DNA of 64,000 bases, taken from Stenotrophomonas maltophilia. GTDB taxonomy: Bacteria; Pseudomonadota; Gammaproteobacteria; Xanthomonadales; Xanthomonadaceae. A program made the translations under genes and the position numbers. The stretch lies in contig DGLB01000034.1 of NCBI GenBank assembly GCA_002387845.1, positions 152,421 through 216,420 on the forward strand. The letters run 5' to 3'. Positions 26,059 through 35,613 of this stretch are shown here, in pieces. Below the pieces are notes generated by a model that saw nothing but the letters and a program-made list of their open reading frames with translations, was not told where the DNA came from and searched no databases. How positions within the stretch are numbered: position 1 is the first letter of the stretch; every line of letters begins with the position of its first letter.

Positions 26059-27045
26059 ATGAGTTCTTCCACCTTCTTCCTGACCGGAGGAAGCGGCTAC
26101 GTGGGCCGCAATCTGATCCGCCGCCTGTGCGCCGATGGGCACACCGTGCGTGCGTTGGTGCGCAGCCCCGAGGCAGCCACTGTCGTGCAGGCGCTGGGTG
26201 CGCAGCCGATCCAGGGCGATCTGCTGGACCCCGGCGTCTCCGCGGCCATGACCGGCTGTGCCGCGCTCATCCACGCTGCCGCCGATACCGACCACCGCAA
26301 TGCCTCTGCCAACCAGTGGCAAACCAATGTGGAGGGCACCCGCAACATCCTCACCGCCGCCCGCGAAGCGGGCGTGCCCGTGGCCGTCGTACTCAGCAGC
26401 GAATCGGCGCTGACCTCCGGCGCGCCGCTGCAGCACGCGCGCGAGGACCATCCCTATCCAAAGCGCGCCGCCGGCACCTATGGGGCAAGCAAGGCGGAAG
26501 CAGAGCGGGTGGCGCTGGCGCTTTCCACGCCCGGCTTCGCGGTGAAAGTGCTGCGCCCGCGTTTCGTGTGGGGGCGCGACAACACCACGGCCATGCCGTA
26601 CCTGCTGCAAGCCGTGCGCAGCGGCCGGTTCGCCTGGATCGACGGCGGCCACTACCTCACCTCGGCCACGCACGTGGACAACCTGGCCGAAGCGGTCAGC
26701 TGTGCCCTGGTGCGGGGTGCCGGTGGTCGCATCTACCACGTCTGCGATGGTGCCCCCGTGCCGTTCCGGCGCCTGATCGGCGCGCAGCTGCAGGCGTATG
26801 GCGTGGAGCCGCCCGACAAGCAGGTGCCGCGTGCGCTGCTGCGTGCATTCGTCCTGCTGGACGACCTGTTCCGCACCCTCCGGTTGCCGCTGCGCGCGCC
26901 GATGACCCGCCAGGAGTTTGCCTCCTCTGCGGTGGAGGTCACGCTGGATGACAGCCGTGCGCGCAGCGAACTGGGCTACCGACCGGTGGTGACGCTGGAA
27001 GCCGGCATCGCAGCGCTGAAGGCGCAGGCCAATGCGAAAACGTGA
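26059..27045 (+). CDS. NAD-dependent epimerase/dehydratase (extended SDR)
   Basis: A 328-residue extended short-chain dehydrogenase: cofactor motif TGGSGYVGRN at residues about 9-18, Asp-containing segment IQGDLLDPG, catalytic-region YGASKAEAE (YxxxK, here Y-G-A-S-K) near residue 140. Substrate is not evident; it resembles 3-beta-HSD-like or NAD-epimerase relatives. GAGG lies upstream of the ATG. Probably co-transcribed with the TetR gene. Confidence 0.85.
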   Translation: MSSSTFFLTGGSGYVGRNLIRRLCADGHTVRALVRSPEAATVVQALGAQPIQGDLLDPGVSAAMTGCAALIHAAADTDHRNASANQWQTNVEGTRNILTAAREAGVPVAVVLSSESALTSGAPLQHAREDHPYPKRAAGTYGASKAEAERVALALSTPGFAVKVLRPRFVWGRDNTTAMPYLLQAVRSGRFAWIDGGHYLTSATHVDNLAEAVSCALVRGAGGRIYHVCDGAPVPFRRLIGAQLQAYGVEPPDKQVPRALLRAFVLLDDLFRTLRLPLRAPMTRQEFASSAVEVTLDDSRARSELGYRPVVTLEAGIAALKAQANAKT

Positions 27046-27048
27046 TGC

Positions 27049-28020
27049 TCAGCGCGAGGTGGACGGCAGGCTGTCGCGTGGCGGGTGACCGAACAGACGG
27101 CTGAACTCACGGCTGAACTGGGAAGGGCTTTCGTAGCCCACTGCAAAGGCCGCCTCGGCGATACCGGTGCCACCTCGCTGCAGCAGGCGCCGCGCCTCCA
27201 GCAGGCGCAGCTGCTTCTGGTACTGCAGCGGCGAGAGTCCCGTTGCGATACGGAAATGCCGGTAGAACATGGTGCCGCCCATGCCAGCGCGAGCGGCCAG
27301 CGCCGCCGCATCCAACGGCTGGCGGAAGCTGCGCTGCAGGCTGGCAATGGCGGTCGCCATGCGTCGTGCAACGGGCGATGGCTGGGCCATGGCCACCAGC
27401 GCTGGTCCGGCCGGCCCCTGCAGTAACCGGAACAGCAGCTCACGTTGCAGCGCAGGCCATAGCAGCCGCTGGGCCTGCGCGCTGTCATCGGCCAGCTGCA
27501 ACAGTCGCTGAAGGCAGCCCAACACGGACGCATCCAGCGACACGACGCTGAACGGAGCAGGGTCCAACCCGGCGCCCACGGGGATCGGACCTGTTTCGTT
27601 CAACAGCTGCCGCAATGCGGCGGTGTCCAGTTCCACCACCAGGCCCATAAAGGGCAGCTGGCGATCCGCCGCCGTGACCACACCCCGCGCGGGCACGGGC
27701 AGGCGGGTAATCAACGCATCGCCGGCGCGGTAGTCCAGCACCGTATCGCCGACCAGCACCTGCTTGGCACCCTGCAACACCGCGCCCAGGGCAGGGCGAT
27801 ACAGCGCAGGGGGTGGAACGCGCGGCGAGCCTGCGCGTGCCAGCCAGGCACGGGGCAGCACTTCCAGCAGCGCATCGGCTTCGGCACTTCGATCACGCAA
27901 CATCGCCTGCGCCTGCAGCGTCAATGCGTGCAGCGAGGGTGAGCGGACGTCGTTGGCGGGGGAATCAGGCAAGGATCGTGTGCGAACAGGCAAGCGCGCG
28001 CAGCGTTGGGGATCCAGCAT
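27049..28020 (-). CDS. AraC-family transcriptional regulator
   Basis: A 323-residue regulator with the AraC_N (PF06719-type) ligand domain (PALYRPALGAVLQGAKQVLVGD near residue 72) and a C-terminal double helix-turn-helix (RMATAIASLQRSF...AARAGMGGTMFYRHFR...EAAFAVGYESPSQFSREFSRLFG). Divergent from the SDR gene with only 31 bp between the starts, so it most likely controls that gene. A later ATG at 27903 would cut into the N-terminal helix and is less likely. Confidence 0.88.
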   Translation of the reverse strand: MLDPQRCARLPVRTRSLPDSPANDVRSPSLHALTLQAQAMLRDRSAEADALLEVLPRAWLARAGSPRVPPPALYRPALGAVLQGAKQVLVGDTVLDYRAGDALITRLPVPARGVVTAADRQLPFMGLVVELDTAALRQLLNETGPIPVGAGLDPAPFSVVSLDASVLGCLQRLLQLADDSAQAQRLLWPALQRELLFRLLQGPAGPALVAMAQPSPVARRMATAIASLQRSFRQPLDAAALAARAGMGGTMFYRHFRIATGLSPLQYQKQLRLLEARRLLQRGGTGIAEAAFAVGYESPSQFSREFSRLFGHPPRDSLPSTSR

Positions 28021-28051
28021 GTCACGATCCGGTCAACGAGACAAAAGCAGC

Positions 28052-28822
28052 ATGCACAGCCAACCCAATCCCCGCACGATCGCCCTGGTCACCGGCGGCA
28101 GCCGTGGCATCGGTCGCAGCATTGCCCTGCACCTGGCCAAGCAGGGCACCGATGTGCTCATCACCTACCAGCGCCAGCACGCGCAGGCCGCCGAAGCCGT
28201 GCCGCAGATCGAAGCGCATGGGGTGCGCGCGGCGATGCTGCCGCTGGACCTGGCCGCCGATGGCGCACTGGAGCAGTTCGTGCCGGCGGTGCAGGAACAG
28301 CTGCAGCGCTGGGAGGCGAAACAGTTCCAGCAGCTGGTGAACAATGCAGGCCTGCATGCACCCGCTGCCTTCGGCGAGATGCGTGGCGAGGACATGGACC
28401 TGTTGTACCGCGTGCACTTCAAGGCTCCGTTGTTGCTGGCGCAGGCACTGGCCCCACACATGGCCGACGACGGGGCCATCGTCAACATCTCCACCAGCCT
28501 GACCCGTCATGTCGCCGCTGGCAGCCTGGCCTACGCGGCGATGAAAAGCGCGCTGGAAACCGCCACCCGCTATCTGGCCCTTGAGCTGGGGCCACGAGGC
28601 ATCGCGGTGAACGCCGTGGCCCCTGGCGCTACCGAAACCGACTTCTTCGGAGGTGCGGTACGAGACGATGCCGGCGTAAATCAGTACGTGGCGCAGCACA
28701 CCGCGATGGGACGCACGGGCAGGGCCGACGACATCGGGGCGGCCGTTGCCGCGCTGCTGTCGCCCGCCAGCCACTGGATCACGGGCCAGCGCATTGAAGT
28801 CTCAGGTGGCATGCTTCTGTAG
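28052..28822 (+). CDS. Short-chain dehydrogenase/reductase
   Basis: A 256-residue classical SDR: VTGGSRGIGRS cofactor motif, NNAG, catalytic Ser in NISTSL, YxxxK in YAAMKSAL, and the VAPGATETDF segment after the active site. Basic residues after the Gly motif (YQRQH) suggest NADPH preference. ATG at 28052 is used; an in-frame ATG at 28019 would add 11 residues. Divergent from the AraC gene and followed by a LysR gene. Confidence 0.9.
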   Translation: MHSQPNPRTIALVTGGSRGIGRSIALHLAKQGTDVLITYQRQHAQAAEAVPQIEAHGVRAAMLPLDLAADGALEQFVPAVQEQLQRWEAKQFQQLVNNAGLHAPAAFGEMRGEDMDLLYRVHFKAPLLLAQALAPHMADDGAIVNISTSLTRHVAAGSLAYAAMKSALETATRYLALELGPRGIAVNAVAPGATETDFFGGAVRDDAGVNQYVAQHTAMGRTGRADDIGAAVAALLSPASHWITGQRIEVSGGMLL

Positions 28823-28912
28823 TTCCGGCAGCCACGGGGTTGTTGCAGCAGCTGCCGGCGGCAGCGGGGACGATATGCGACCCTATCGCGACGAACCCGG
28901 CCGGAAGCCGCG

Positions 28913-29821
28913 ATGGATTTCAACGACCTGACCCTGTTTGTGCGCGTTGCCCGCCTTGGCAGCATCAGCGCCGCCGCCCGCGACCTGGGCATCACGCCGG
29001 CCGCCGCCAGTGCCCGGCTGGCACTGTTCGAAAAGGGGCTCGGTGCGCGGCTGGTGCACCGGACGACCCGTAAGACGACCCTGACCGAGGACGGCAACGC
29101 CCTGCTGCCACATGCCGAGCACCTGCTCGAGGCGGCCGACGCCGCCCGCGCCGTGCTCGGCCGCGAGCAGCAGTCGCCCCGGGGCGTGCTGCGGGTGGCG
29201 GCACCTTCCACCTTCGCCCGTATGCATATCGTGCCGATGCTGCCTGACTTCATGGCGCGCTACCCGGATATCCGGCTGGATCTGCGCATCACCGACAGCG
29301 TGGTGGACCTGGTCGAGGGAGCCTTCGACGTGGCGATTCGATATGCCGATCTGGCCGATTCCTCGATGGTCGCCCGGCGGCTGGCTCCGGACCGGCGGGT
29401 GCTGGTGGCGGCACCGGAGTACCTGGCACAGCACGGGGAACCGGTCACGCCGGACGAGTTGGACCGGCATGCCTGCCTGGTGGTGGGCACGCTGGACCTG
29501 TGGACCTTCCAGGATGGGGCAGGGGAGGTCATCGCCAAGCGGATGACGCCGACGCTGCGGATCAATGACGGCGGGGCGGTGCGGGATGCGGCCGTGGCCG
29601 GGCTGGTGATTGCGCTGATGGCGACCTGGGTGGCCGCGGAGGAGCTGCGGAGTGGGGCGCTGGTGCCGGTGCTGCGGGGGTATCCGTTGGTTTCTACGCA
29701 GACGCTTTGGGCGATCTATCCGAGTGTGCGGGAGCTAGCACCGAAGGTGCGGGTCTTTATTGACTGGCTGGTGGAACGGATCGGGGTGGAGCCGGTTTGG
29801 GATCGGGGGCTTCCAGTGTGA
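28913..29821 (+). CDS. LysR-family transcriptional regulator, 3' end duplicated in the island
   Basis: A 302-residue LysR regulator with N-terminal winged HTH (LTLFVRVARLGSISAAARDLGITPAAASARLALFEKG, of which the recognition helix is standard) and an effector domain (RVAAPSTFARMHIVPML, DVAIRYADLADSSMVARRL) of the CrgA/YhjC-like branch. The last 30 codons recur, 82 percent identical, at 34117-34206. This places the upstream edge of the accessory island at the 3' end of this gene. The present gene is intact. Confidence 0.92.
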   Translation: MDFNDLTLFVRVARLGSISAAARDLGITPAAASARLALFEKGLGARLVHRTTRKTTLTEDGNALLPHAEHLLEAADAARAVLGREQQSPRGVLRVAAPSTFARMHIVPMLPDFMARYPDIRLDLRITDSVVDLVEGAFDVAIRYADLADSSMVARRLAPDRRVLVAAPEYLAQHGEPVTPDELDRHACLVVGTLDLWTFQDGAGEVIAKRMTPTLRINDGGAVRDAAVAGLVIALMATWVAAEELRSGALVPVLRGYPLVSTQTLWAIYPSVRELAPKVRVFIDWLVERIGVEPVWDRGLPV

Positions 29822-29843
29822 CGGCTTGACCGTCGCGGACCAC

Positions 29844-30254
29844 CTACGCGAGAGGTCTCAGGCCGAGTGCCATCTCACATCGGTCCAGACCCGGTCCGTA
29901 TCCATTTGGCACTACCTGCCTCAACTCAACGCCGAAGCGAACATAGAAGGCCTGCGCGTGTTGGCTGGTGTCCATGACCACCTGCTCAATGCCTGGGGTC
30001 AGACGAAGTGCTTCCAGCCAAGCCTTGAGCAGTAACGTTCCCAGCCCTTGCCGATGCAGGTTCGGGTGGACCATACCCCAGCAGAGATTTGCTGTCGTGC
30101 CATCCGCGCTGACTGCGTAGCCCGCGCATGCCATCACTTCGCCGGCACGTTCAATGACCTTGTAGTTCCAGGCAGGGGCATAGCTCGTCAGGAAACCCAC
30201 GAAATCCGGGTGCTCATCGGAGGTGAAGAACGCTGGCACATTGTCATCGAACAC
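29844..30254 (-). CDS. GNAT-family N-acetyltransferase, start uncertain
   Basis: A 136-residue acetyltransferase with the acetyl-CoA motif A (HPNLHRQGLGTLLLKAWL, R/QxxGxG/A form QGLGTL), and the typical FDDNVPAFFTSDE N-terminal segment. The best start in frame is GTG at 30254; the homologous families usually begin about 10-15 residues earlier, and the frame is open upstream to a TGA but offers no standard start, so the gene may be slightly trimmed. Convergent with lysR, separated by 22 bp. Substrate unknown. Confidence 0.75.
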   Translation of the reverse strand: MFDDNVPAFFTSDEHPDFVGFLTSYAPAWNYKVIERAGEVMACAGYAVSADGTTANLCWGMVHPNLHRQGLGTLLLKAWLEALRLTPGIEQVVMDTSQHAQAFYVRFGVELRQVVPNGYGPGLDRCEMALGLRPLA

Positions 30255-30839
30255 CTTCAGTCCAGAGGGACTGGCGCGGTATGATCCGGCTATGACTCAC
30301 TCGCCGGCGCGGGGCAGCGCGGCCGTCTCAGACTAATTGGAAGGAACTGCAATGGATGTGCAGCTGCTGGGGGCAGGAGCGAACCCACTTTTCACACCTT
30401 GTTTTCTTGACCAATAGCTGCTGAACTCTGGTGCCACAACTTCGGGCGAGGAAGGTGGGATGGGGCACTTGTGGTACCGCTATTTACACGTGGCAGGCGG
30501 CCGAGACGCAGTTCGTGGAAGCGCCACGCCTTGTCGAAACTCTGCGGGACTGGGTTGCATCAGACGGCGAGAGCCACCGTGTTGCTCTCAACGCCATGCC
30601 TGTCAACGGGGTGGCGATGCTCTGCCTCCCCGAGCGCAAAGGCACCGCACTCTTCGGCATCGAGCCTGCCCCGCTAAGTCGACCCAACGCCCAAGGACGC
30701 CATCCTCGTGTTCTGCGAAGGGTACAATCTCGTCCGTGTGGTTCGGAATTGGTTCCATTGGCCAGCTTGATGATGCCGAATTTGACGTCGCTGCTTTAGC
30801 TACGGCGGGGGATAGCGGTGATAAAGAACTCCCAGTTCC
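30255..30839. other. Gap with decayed ORF fragments
   Basis: No intact gene. A plus-strand frame at 30431-30690 reads like real protein (AAETQFVEAPRLVETLRDWV, then RVALNAMPVNGVAMLCLPER) and continues in another frame as KDAILVFCEGYNLVRVVRNW near 30690-30770, which suggests a frameshifted remnant of one gene. I cannot name the family. Confidence 0.35.
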
Positions 30840-31302
30840 ATCAGCGTTTTACTAACTTCAATTCGTTTCAGTAATAAGCGATGGGCTTGCCGCACAGGCT
30901 TCTTAGTGTTGTGTCCCACCTGTGCGCGGCCGGAAACGTCTGGCACCCTCCGGCAATACTGAGTCAGGACATTCCCGACTCCAAAGAACGTTTACCGACG
31001 CTATGATGGGAGAGTCAAAAGAGCCAATTGCGTGAGAAGTCCGCTCCGCTGGATGGGCCTGCGGACGGAGGGTGTCATGGAAGGCAACGGACCGATTCGA
31101 CCACCATGCATAGGCCGCCATTAGTCGGTCGAAAGCGCGGCATGGATTCTATTACTTAACGGAGCAGCGAGGCAGATAGAGGGACCATCAGGACTTCGCT
31201 TGCATTGATAGTCAAGGATGGTTGAGCAGGAGCCTTTCGAAACCGTCCGAGGACCCGGGCACGGAGAAAATTCGACCTTGCCTCTAGAAAGCAGGACAAA
31301 CT
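30840..31302 (+). ncRNA. Candidate structured RNA upstream of the reverse transcriptase
   Basis: About 460 bases of gene-free sequence lead into the RT gene. It contains stem GTCCGC/GCGGAC (31039-31044 with 31061-31066, 16-nt loop, alternative 5-bp TCCGC/GCGGA stem) and stem TTCGACC/GGTCGAA (31096-31102 with 31127-31133). Known anti-phage RTs and retrons carry their template RNA in this position. No RNA family is recognised; the call is positional plus the hairpins. Confidence 0.3.
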
Positions 31303-33126
31303 ATGCACACTGAGCGCTTTCAGCGCCTGAGAAGGAAGTCCCTTGATGTGGTCTTTGAGCAGGAGTCTGCTAAAAAGATATGGAGATCAACTGTTCGCAA
31401 TCAGTTGCGCTCAATGGACATTAAAGACCTTTATGATCACTATGACTTCAATTTCAATATTGAAGATCGTATTCAGGCCATCAAAGCATCCATCCTTGAC
31501 GGGTCGTACTCAGTAGGCACCCCGCTCATCTATAAGATGGAGAAGAAACTTGGAATTTGCAGGCACATGGTAATTCCTCAACCAGAGGATGCCCTAGTGC
31601 TGCAATGCCTGGTGGAGCGAGTCTCAGCCGAGGTGCTGAAGAAGCAGCCATCTGCAAATGCATTCTATTCTAGAGACAAGCACAACGTAAAGAAACCCCA
31701 TGAGGCTATCGAGTATGGACTCAGCTTTAGAGAACAATGGAAGGTCCTGCAGAAAAAGATTTACAACTTTACAGGATCGTTTAACTATCTCGTAGTTACG
31801 GATTTATCCAACTACTTCGATTCAATTGATCTCCGAGAGTTAAGGAGGGTCTTCTCATCCTACGTCGAGACCGACGAGGTGATCGTCGACCTGATTTTCC
31901 GTGTTGTCGAGGGCCTATCCTGGAAACCCGACTACCTTCCGTACTCTCACCGCGGGTTACCGACCGCAAACATCGAACCGGTCCGCCTGCTTGCGCATAG
32001 CTACTTGTTCGAGGTTGATCAAATACTGAAGGAGCGTACCAGTGAGAACTTTTCACGATGGATGGATGATATAACTTGCGGGACTGACAGCAAGCGCGAC
32101 GGCATAGCCCTACTGAGTGATGTTTCCGACGTCCTAAAAAGTCGCGGCCTCGCTCTCAACGTCTCAAAAACCCAAATCCTCTCGGCGGACGAAGCCCACT
32201 TTCACTTCCAGATCGATAAAAACAATGAAATCGATGCTTATGAAAGCCTAACGCCTGGAACGGTTATTGCCAATCGCGCCGAAGTCATACTTTGGAAAAA
32301 GTATAAACGCCACTTTCTGGATAAATCTCCAAAGTCTTGGGATAAAGTGGCGAAAAGGTACATAACTACATTTGCCCGACTAAAGAGTGACCGCCTGCTT
32401 CGCGATATATCGGGAAGATACATCGCAAACCCGTCACTTAGAACAAACTATATTATGTACCTTCTCTCGAGGGGATATAGCCAGAAGGCATCCAAGTGCC
32501 TGCTCGAAATACTGGACGAAATTGACCCCTTCGACGACATGTCACTCTTCCAAATATCAAGCCTCATTACTCACTGGTCAGTCCCAATGGATAAGGCAGG
32601 GAGGCGCTTCATAAAAATCGCCGAAACCAAGTTGAATGCACATGCGAAATCAAAGAACGACGCACAGTCCTTTTTCGCGCTCCTTTGGTTTAAGAGTAAG
32701 TACAGTAAATCTGACGCCCTTTACAATTTTCTAATAAAAAACAGGGGCACCTGGCAAGGGAACTCTTTCCTGCGCAGGCAGGCAACTGCATCCATGTCCA
32801 GGTTTGCATTCAGCAACGGCAAGAAGTTTCGCGATCTAAGGGCGCATCAAGCTATGTCGGGGGTACCCACCTCAGTGTCAGTAGCCAACCAGCTCGCACA
32901 GTTCTCCGCCATGACCGCGGTCCCATTTGCTCTTGGGGCATACCTTTTTACGAAGCAGATACCACAGACATACCCCCATACTAAGTTCATTGTGCTTTGC
33001 TCGGTGCTCGCCTCGAATCATATACGGAACGATCCGTCGATTTACAAAAAGATCGTCAGCCATGTATCAGATCCATGGCATCTCCGCATCCTCTCACAGG
33101 AATTTGGAATACATGATTTGGAATAG
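31303..33126 (+). CDS. Reverse transcriptase of an anti-phage (UG/DRT-like) group
   Basis: A 607-residue RNA-directed DNA polymerase. Catalytic positions: Asp167 in TDLSNYFDSID (motif A), RGLPTANIEP near 217-226 (motif B region), and the YxDD box in variant form WMDD with Asp255/Asp256. No maturase, endonuclease or integrase domain follows; residues about 340-607 are an all-helical extension, as in the unknown-group RTs used for defence. AGGA lies 8 nt before the ATG. The next gene encodes a SLATT membrane protein. RT-SLATT pairs are known among DRT systems; I recall the name DRT10 for one but cannot place this protein without a tree. AT-richer than the chromosome, so acquired. Confidence 0.88.
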   Translation: MHTERFQRLRRKSLDVVFEQESAKKIWRSTVRNQLRSMDIKDLYDHYDFNFNIEDRIQAIKASILDGSYSVGTPLIYKMEKKLGICRHMVIPQPEDALVLQCLVERVSAEVLKKQPSANAFYSRDKHNVKKPHEAIEYGLSFREQWKVLQKKIYNFTGSFNYLVVTDLSNYFDSIDLRELRRVFSSYVETDEVIVDLIFRVVEGLSWKPDYLPYSHRGLPTANIEPVRLLAHSYLFEVDQILKERTSENFSRWMDDITCGTDSKRDGIALLSDVSDVLKSRGLALNVSKTQILSADEAHFHFQIDKNNEIDAYESLTPGTVIANRAEVILWKKYKRHFLDKSPKSWDKVAKRYITTFARLKSDRLLRDISGRYIANPSLRTNYIMYLLSRGYSQKASKCLLEILDEIDPFDDMSLFQISSLITHWSVPMDKAGRRFIKIAETKLNAHAKSKNDAQSFFALLWFKSKYSKSDALYNFLIKNRGTWQGNSFLRRQATASMSRFAFSNGKKFRDLRAHQAMSGVPTSVSVANQLAQFSAMTAVPFALGAYLFTKQIPQTYPHTKFIVLCSVLASNHIRNDPSIYKKIVSHVSDPWHLRILSQEFGIHDLE

Positions 33127-33216
33127 GGTGATGAGCACGAGCATTTTTTAAGCGTAACGAAGTCCGCCAGTACATCATTGACCAGTAGAAACAGACTTTT
33201 GCGGGAGAAGGCACCG

Positions 33217-33906
33217 GTGTCGAAGAATGAATTTTGGAAGCACTTTACTCTCCGCCCGGCCGATGTGCCCCAGAACGGGCAGAGAGAAAAGTTGATCGCT
33301 TCGATAAAGACGACTGCAGTGAGTCGCTACAATGCATCCAACCGCCTCGCAAGGCAGGGTAGGTTTACATTCGGGATTTCCACAGTGTTCTCCCTAGGGC
33401 TGATTTTCATCCCTCTGATGCAGCTTGCCAAAGTACCACTCGTACTGAATGGCGACGTGCTTTCTGCGTTCCAGATCTTCCTAGCAGTGGCGATTCTGGT
33501 CTATTCGATCATCATTGGCACGGCTCGATATCAGATCCGCAGTGAGCAACTAAATGACTGCGGCGATAAGCTAAAGGGTCTGATCAGGGAGCTAAGGCTG
33601 GACATGGGTAATGCTGGGAGCGACCCTGGGCTCGCTGAGCAACAGCGCCGGTACGAGGCGATAATTGCAGACGTTGAGAACCACGAGCGCCGCGATTACA
33701 TACTAACCATACTAAGGTCGCCCGATCTTTTTACTCTATCTCTTGTGGGTCGCGTATGTCACTGGGCCAAATTCAGCTTTGCCGCCTGCATTAGCTATTC
33801 GCCATCGCTCTTGCTCGTTCTAATAGAGATCATTCTCATAACCGACATGTTCGGGGCCACCAATGTGTTCACGAAGTATCTAGCAGGATCTGCCGCGATC
33901 AATTAA
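33217..33906 (+). CDS. SLATT-domain two-transmembrane effector paired with the RT
   Basis: A 229-residue membrane protein with the SLATT arrangement: helix RYNASNRLARQGRFTF, two close transmembrane segments (about residues 55-75 and 85-105), then RYQIRSEQLNDCGDKLKGL, a long amphipathic helix, and a further hydrophobic region near 195-215. SLATT proteins are predicted pore-forming toxins gated by a nucleotide or RT partner. GTG at 33217 is chosen because GGAGAAGG precedes it; a TTG at 33178 is the other option. It follows the RT by 90 nt (51 to the TTG). Confidence 0.75.
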   Translation: MSKNEFWKHFTLRPADVPQNGQREKLIASIKTTAVSRYNASNRLARQGRFTFGISTVFSLGLIFIPLMQLAKVPLVLNGDVLSAFQIFLAVAILVYSIIIGTARYQIRSEQLNDCGDKLKGLIRELRLDMGNAGSDPGLAEQQRRYEAIIADVENHERRDYILTILRSPDLFTLSLVGRVCHWAKFSFAACISYSPSLLLVLIEIILITDMFGATNVFTKYLAGSAAIN

Positions 33907-34110
33907 CCATCGTCCTTCGTCAATTCGCTAAGCCAAGTCAGATGGGACCATTGGTCGCTTGGAGGACGCTATGAGCGCGCTCGGCAATTGAGGGACTTTG
34001 CAAGCATGCGGCTAGTGCTCCTCACGAGGCATCCCGACTTATGACTCAGCAACGATTATTTCCAGCTCATTGGATGGGCAAAGACGAGTTTTAAAGTCGT
34101 TGAGTGCGAA

Positions 34111-34206
34111 ATGCTGGAGCTTGCACCCAAGGTGCGGGTGTTTATTCACTCGCTGGTTGAGCGGATCGGGGTGAAGCCGGATTTGGATCGGAGGCTTCCG
34201 CTATAG
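34111..34206 (+). pseudogene. Displaced 3' end of the lysR gene
   Basis: Thirty codons (LAPKVRVFIHSLVERIG... to TAG) match the last 30 codons of the LysR gene at 28913-29821 with about 16 mismatches in 90 bases. Upstream of 34111 the similarity stops and the frame is closed. This is a displaced gene end, the usual mark of an element that inserted at the 3' end of a gene and brought its own copy of that end. The rest of 33907-34388 shows no gene. Confidence 0.75.
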
Positions 34207-34388
34207 AACATGCACCCTGGCACCGGACCTGAGCTGATCGCACTTGCTGTGGATCCGTCGCAGGAAGCGCTGCCCAAGCATCTGGTAAGCTCTCAGAAGA
34301 CGGGGAAACGTGGACGCTCGTGCCGGCTGGGTATCGGAGCAGGGCGGGCCGGCGCTGTTGCAGCCCCAATGAATGAATGGCCAAAGAG

Positions 34389-35567
34389 TCACCTCAAGCG
34401 CAGTAGGACTTCGTTCCTTCGAAAATTCACAGGATTCTTTGGACGGAAGCGCTTCGCGTTTGAATTTTCAATCATGCCTTCCTTGATTAGTTCGCCAAGT
34501 GCAGACTGCAGTTCTGAGAGCAAGCCATCCGTTTCATCAATCAGGTCCGCCATGACGACCATGTCGACCATCAAAGCGTCACCAACTTTTGGGATGCGTC
34601 GGAGCCAAGCCGCCTTAAGCTCTTGCATGGCACTTGTACGTTCCGCCGAATGATTATCCGCGCTGAACAGGTCGGACTGCCCATTGCTTCGAGCGACCTG
34701 ATCCAACTTGTGTTGCAGTTTGAGACGATGCTGCTGCCGAGATGTCTTCTCTGCCTCCTCCCAGAAGACCACTAAACCGGCAGCATGGTGGGTGGCATAC
34801 ACCAAATTGAAAATCACCTTCTTCTTATTGATGTACTCGACTGGCAATACAGCGGTGCGCAAGCGTTGCCGAGTATGCTCGCCACACTCCGCGGCAAGCT
34901 TTGCTCGGTATCGCCGCATCAGCTCGCGCCGCTTAGCCTCTCCAGCGGATCCCGCTGCCTCTCGCCAATCATCGCCGAACACACCAGTCAGATTAGTATC
35001 TTGCTCGGCCAATCCCGTTGCAAGATTGATGAAGTTCCACATGAAATTAATCAGAAGCTCAGTATTTCGCCGCTTGAGTAGCGGTGCGAGCACTATTGGC
35101 TCGATGATGCCCTTCCAGCCGAATGGGTCCACAAACACGAAGGCGAACTCGTCCGGCTGCAGCCAGCGCAGCAAGTCGGCGATAGCTTCACCGAACGGCT
35201 TGCGCCAGACTTCTGGGCGGACGATGTTCGTTGGCGCCAGTTGAACGTGGCTATCCAGCAGATTGGCGCGGGCTGTATCGGTCTCCATAAAAACCGAGCG
35301 GATCTGGACCTGATGCTTGAATCTCTCTCTCAGCTCAGTCTGGCACGCCGCCATATGGCGAATAGCAATGCCAGGCGATGTATCAGAAAGATCATCGGAC
35401 GAAGATTTCCATGGCCCGGCGAAGCAGTCGATGTATGCGATCTTGTCCCACTTCTGGCCGACAATCATGAGGCAACGTTCAAGGTACGACGCCAGGATGT
35501 GGTGCTTGACCAGAGAATGCTCTCGATCTTCATAACGCTCCAGCGCCCGGCTTATCACTCCATTCAT
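34389..35567 (-). CDS. tcmP: Three-Cys-motif partner protein TcmP
   Basis: A 392-residue protein of the TcmP family, recognised from KHHILASYLERCL...DKIAYIDCFAGPW near the N-terminus, FVDPFGWKG and the helical C-terminus. The family has a methyltransferase-like fold (DCFAGPW resembles the SAM site) and is defined by co-occurrence with a protein that has a GCxxxSxGCxxCYAE three-Cys motif; that partner is the next gene upstream, 46 nt away on the same strand. Function unknown; often on mobile DNA. Confidence 0.88.
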   Translation of the reverse strand: MNGVISRALERYEDREHSLVKHHILASYLERCLMIVGQKWDKIAYIDCFAGPWKSSSDDLSDTSPGIAIRHMAACQTELRERFKHQVQIRSVFMETDTARANLLDSHVQLAPTNIVRPEVWRKPFGEAIADLLRWLQPDEFAFVFVDPFGWKGIIEPIVLAPLLKRRNTELLINFMWNFINLATGLAEQDTNLTGVFGDDWREAAGSAGEAKRRELMRRYRAKLAAECGEHTRQRLRTAVLPVEYINKKKVIFNLVYATHHAAGLVVFWEEAEKTSRQQHRLKLQHKLDQVARSNGQSDLFSADNHSAERTSAMQELKAAWLRRIPKVGDALMVDMVVMADLIDETDGLLSELQSALGELIKEGMIENSNAKRFRPKNPVNFRRNEVLLRLR

Positions 35568-35613
35568 CCCCGATTCCCTCAGCTAAGTTTTGCAGAATGC
35601 GACTAGGCCGTTA

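Noticed and set aside
31303..33126. Group II intron as the source of the RT
   Set aside because: No maturase (X) or HNH domain after the RT and no intron domain V-like hairpin visible downstream.
34142..34384. Small minus-strand frame beside the lysR remnant
   Set aside because: Runs antisense through the lysR fragment and has no ribosome site or homology pattern.
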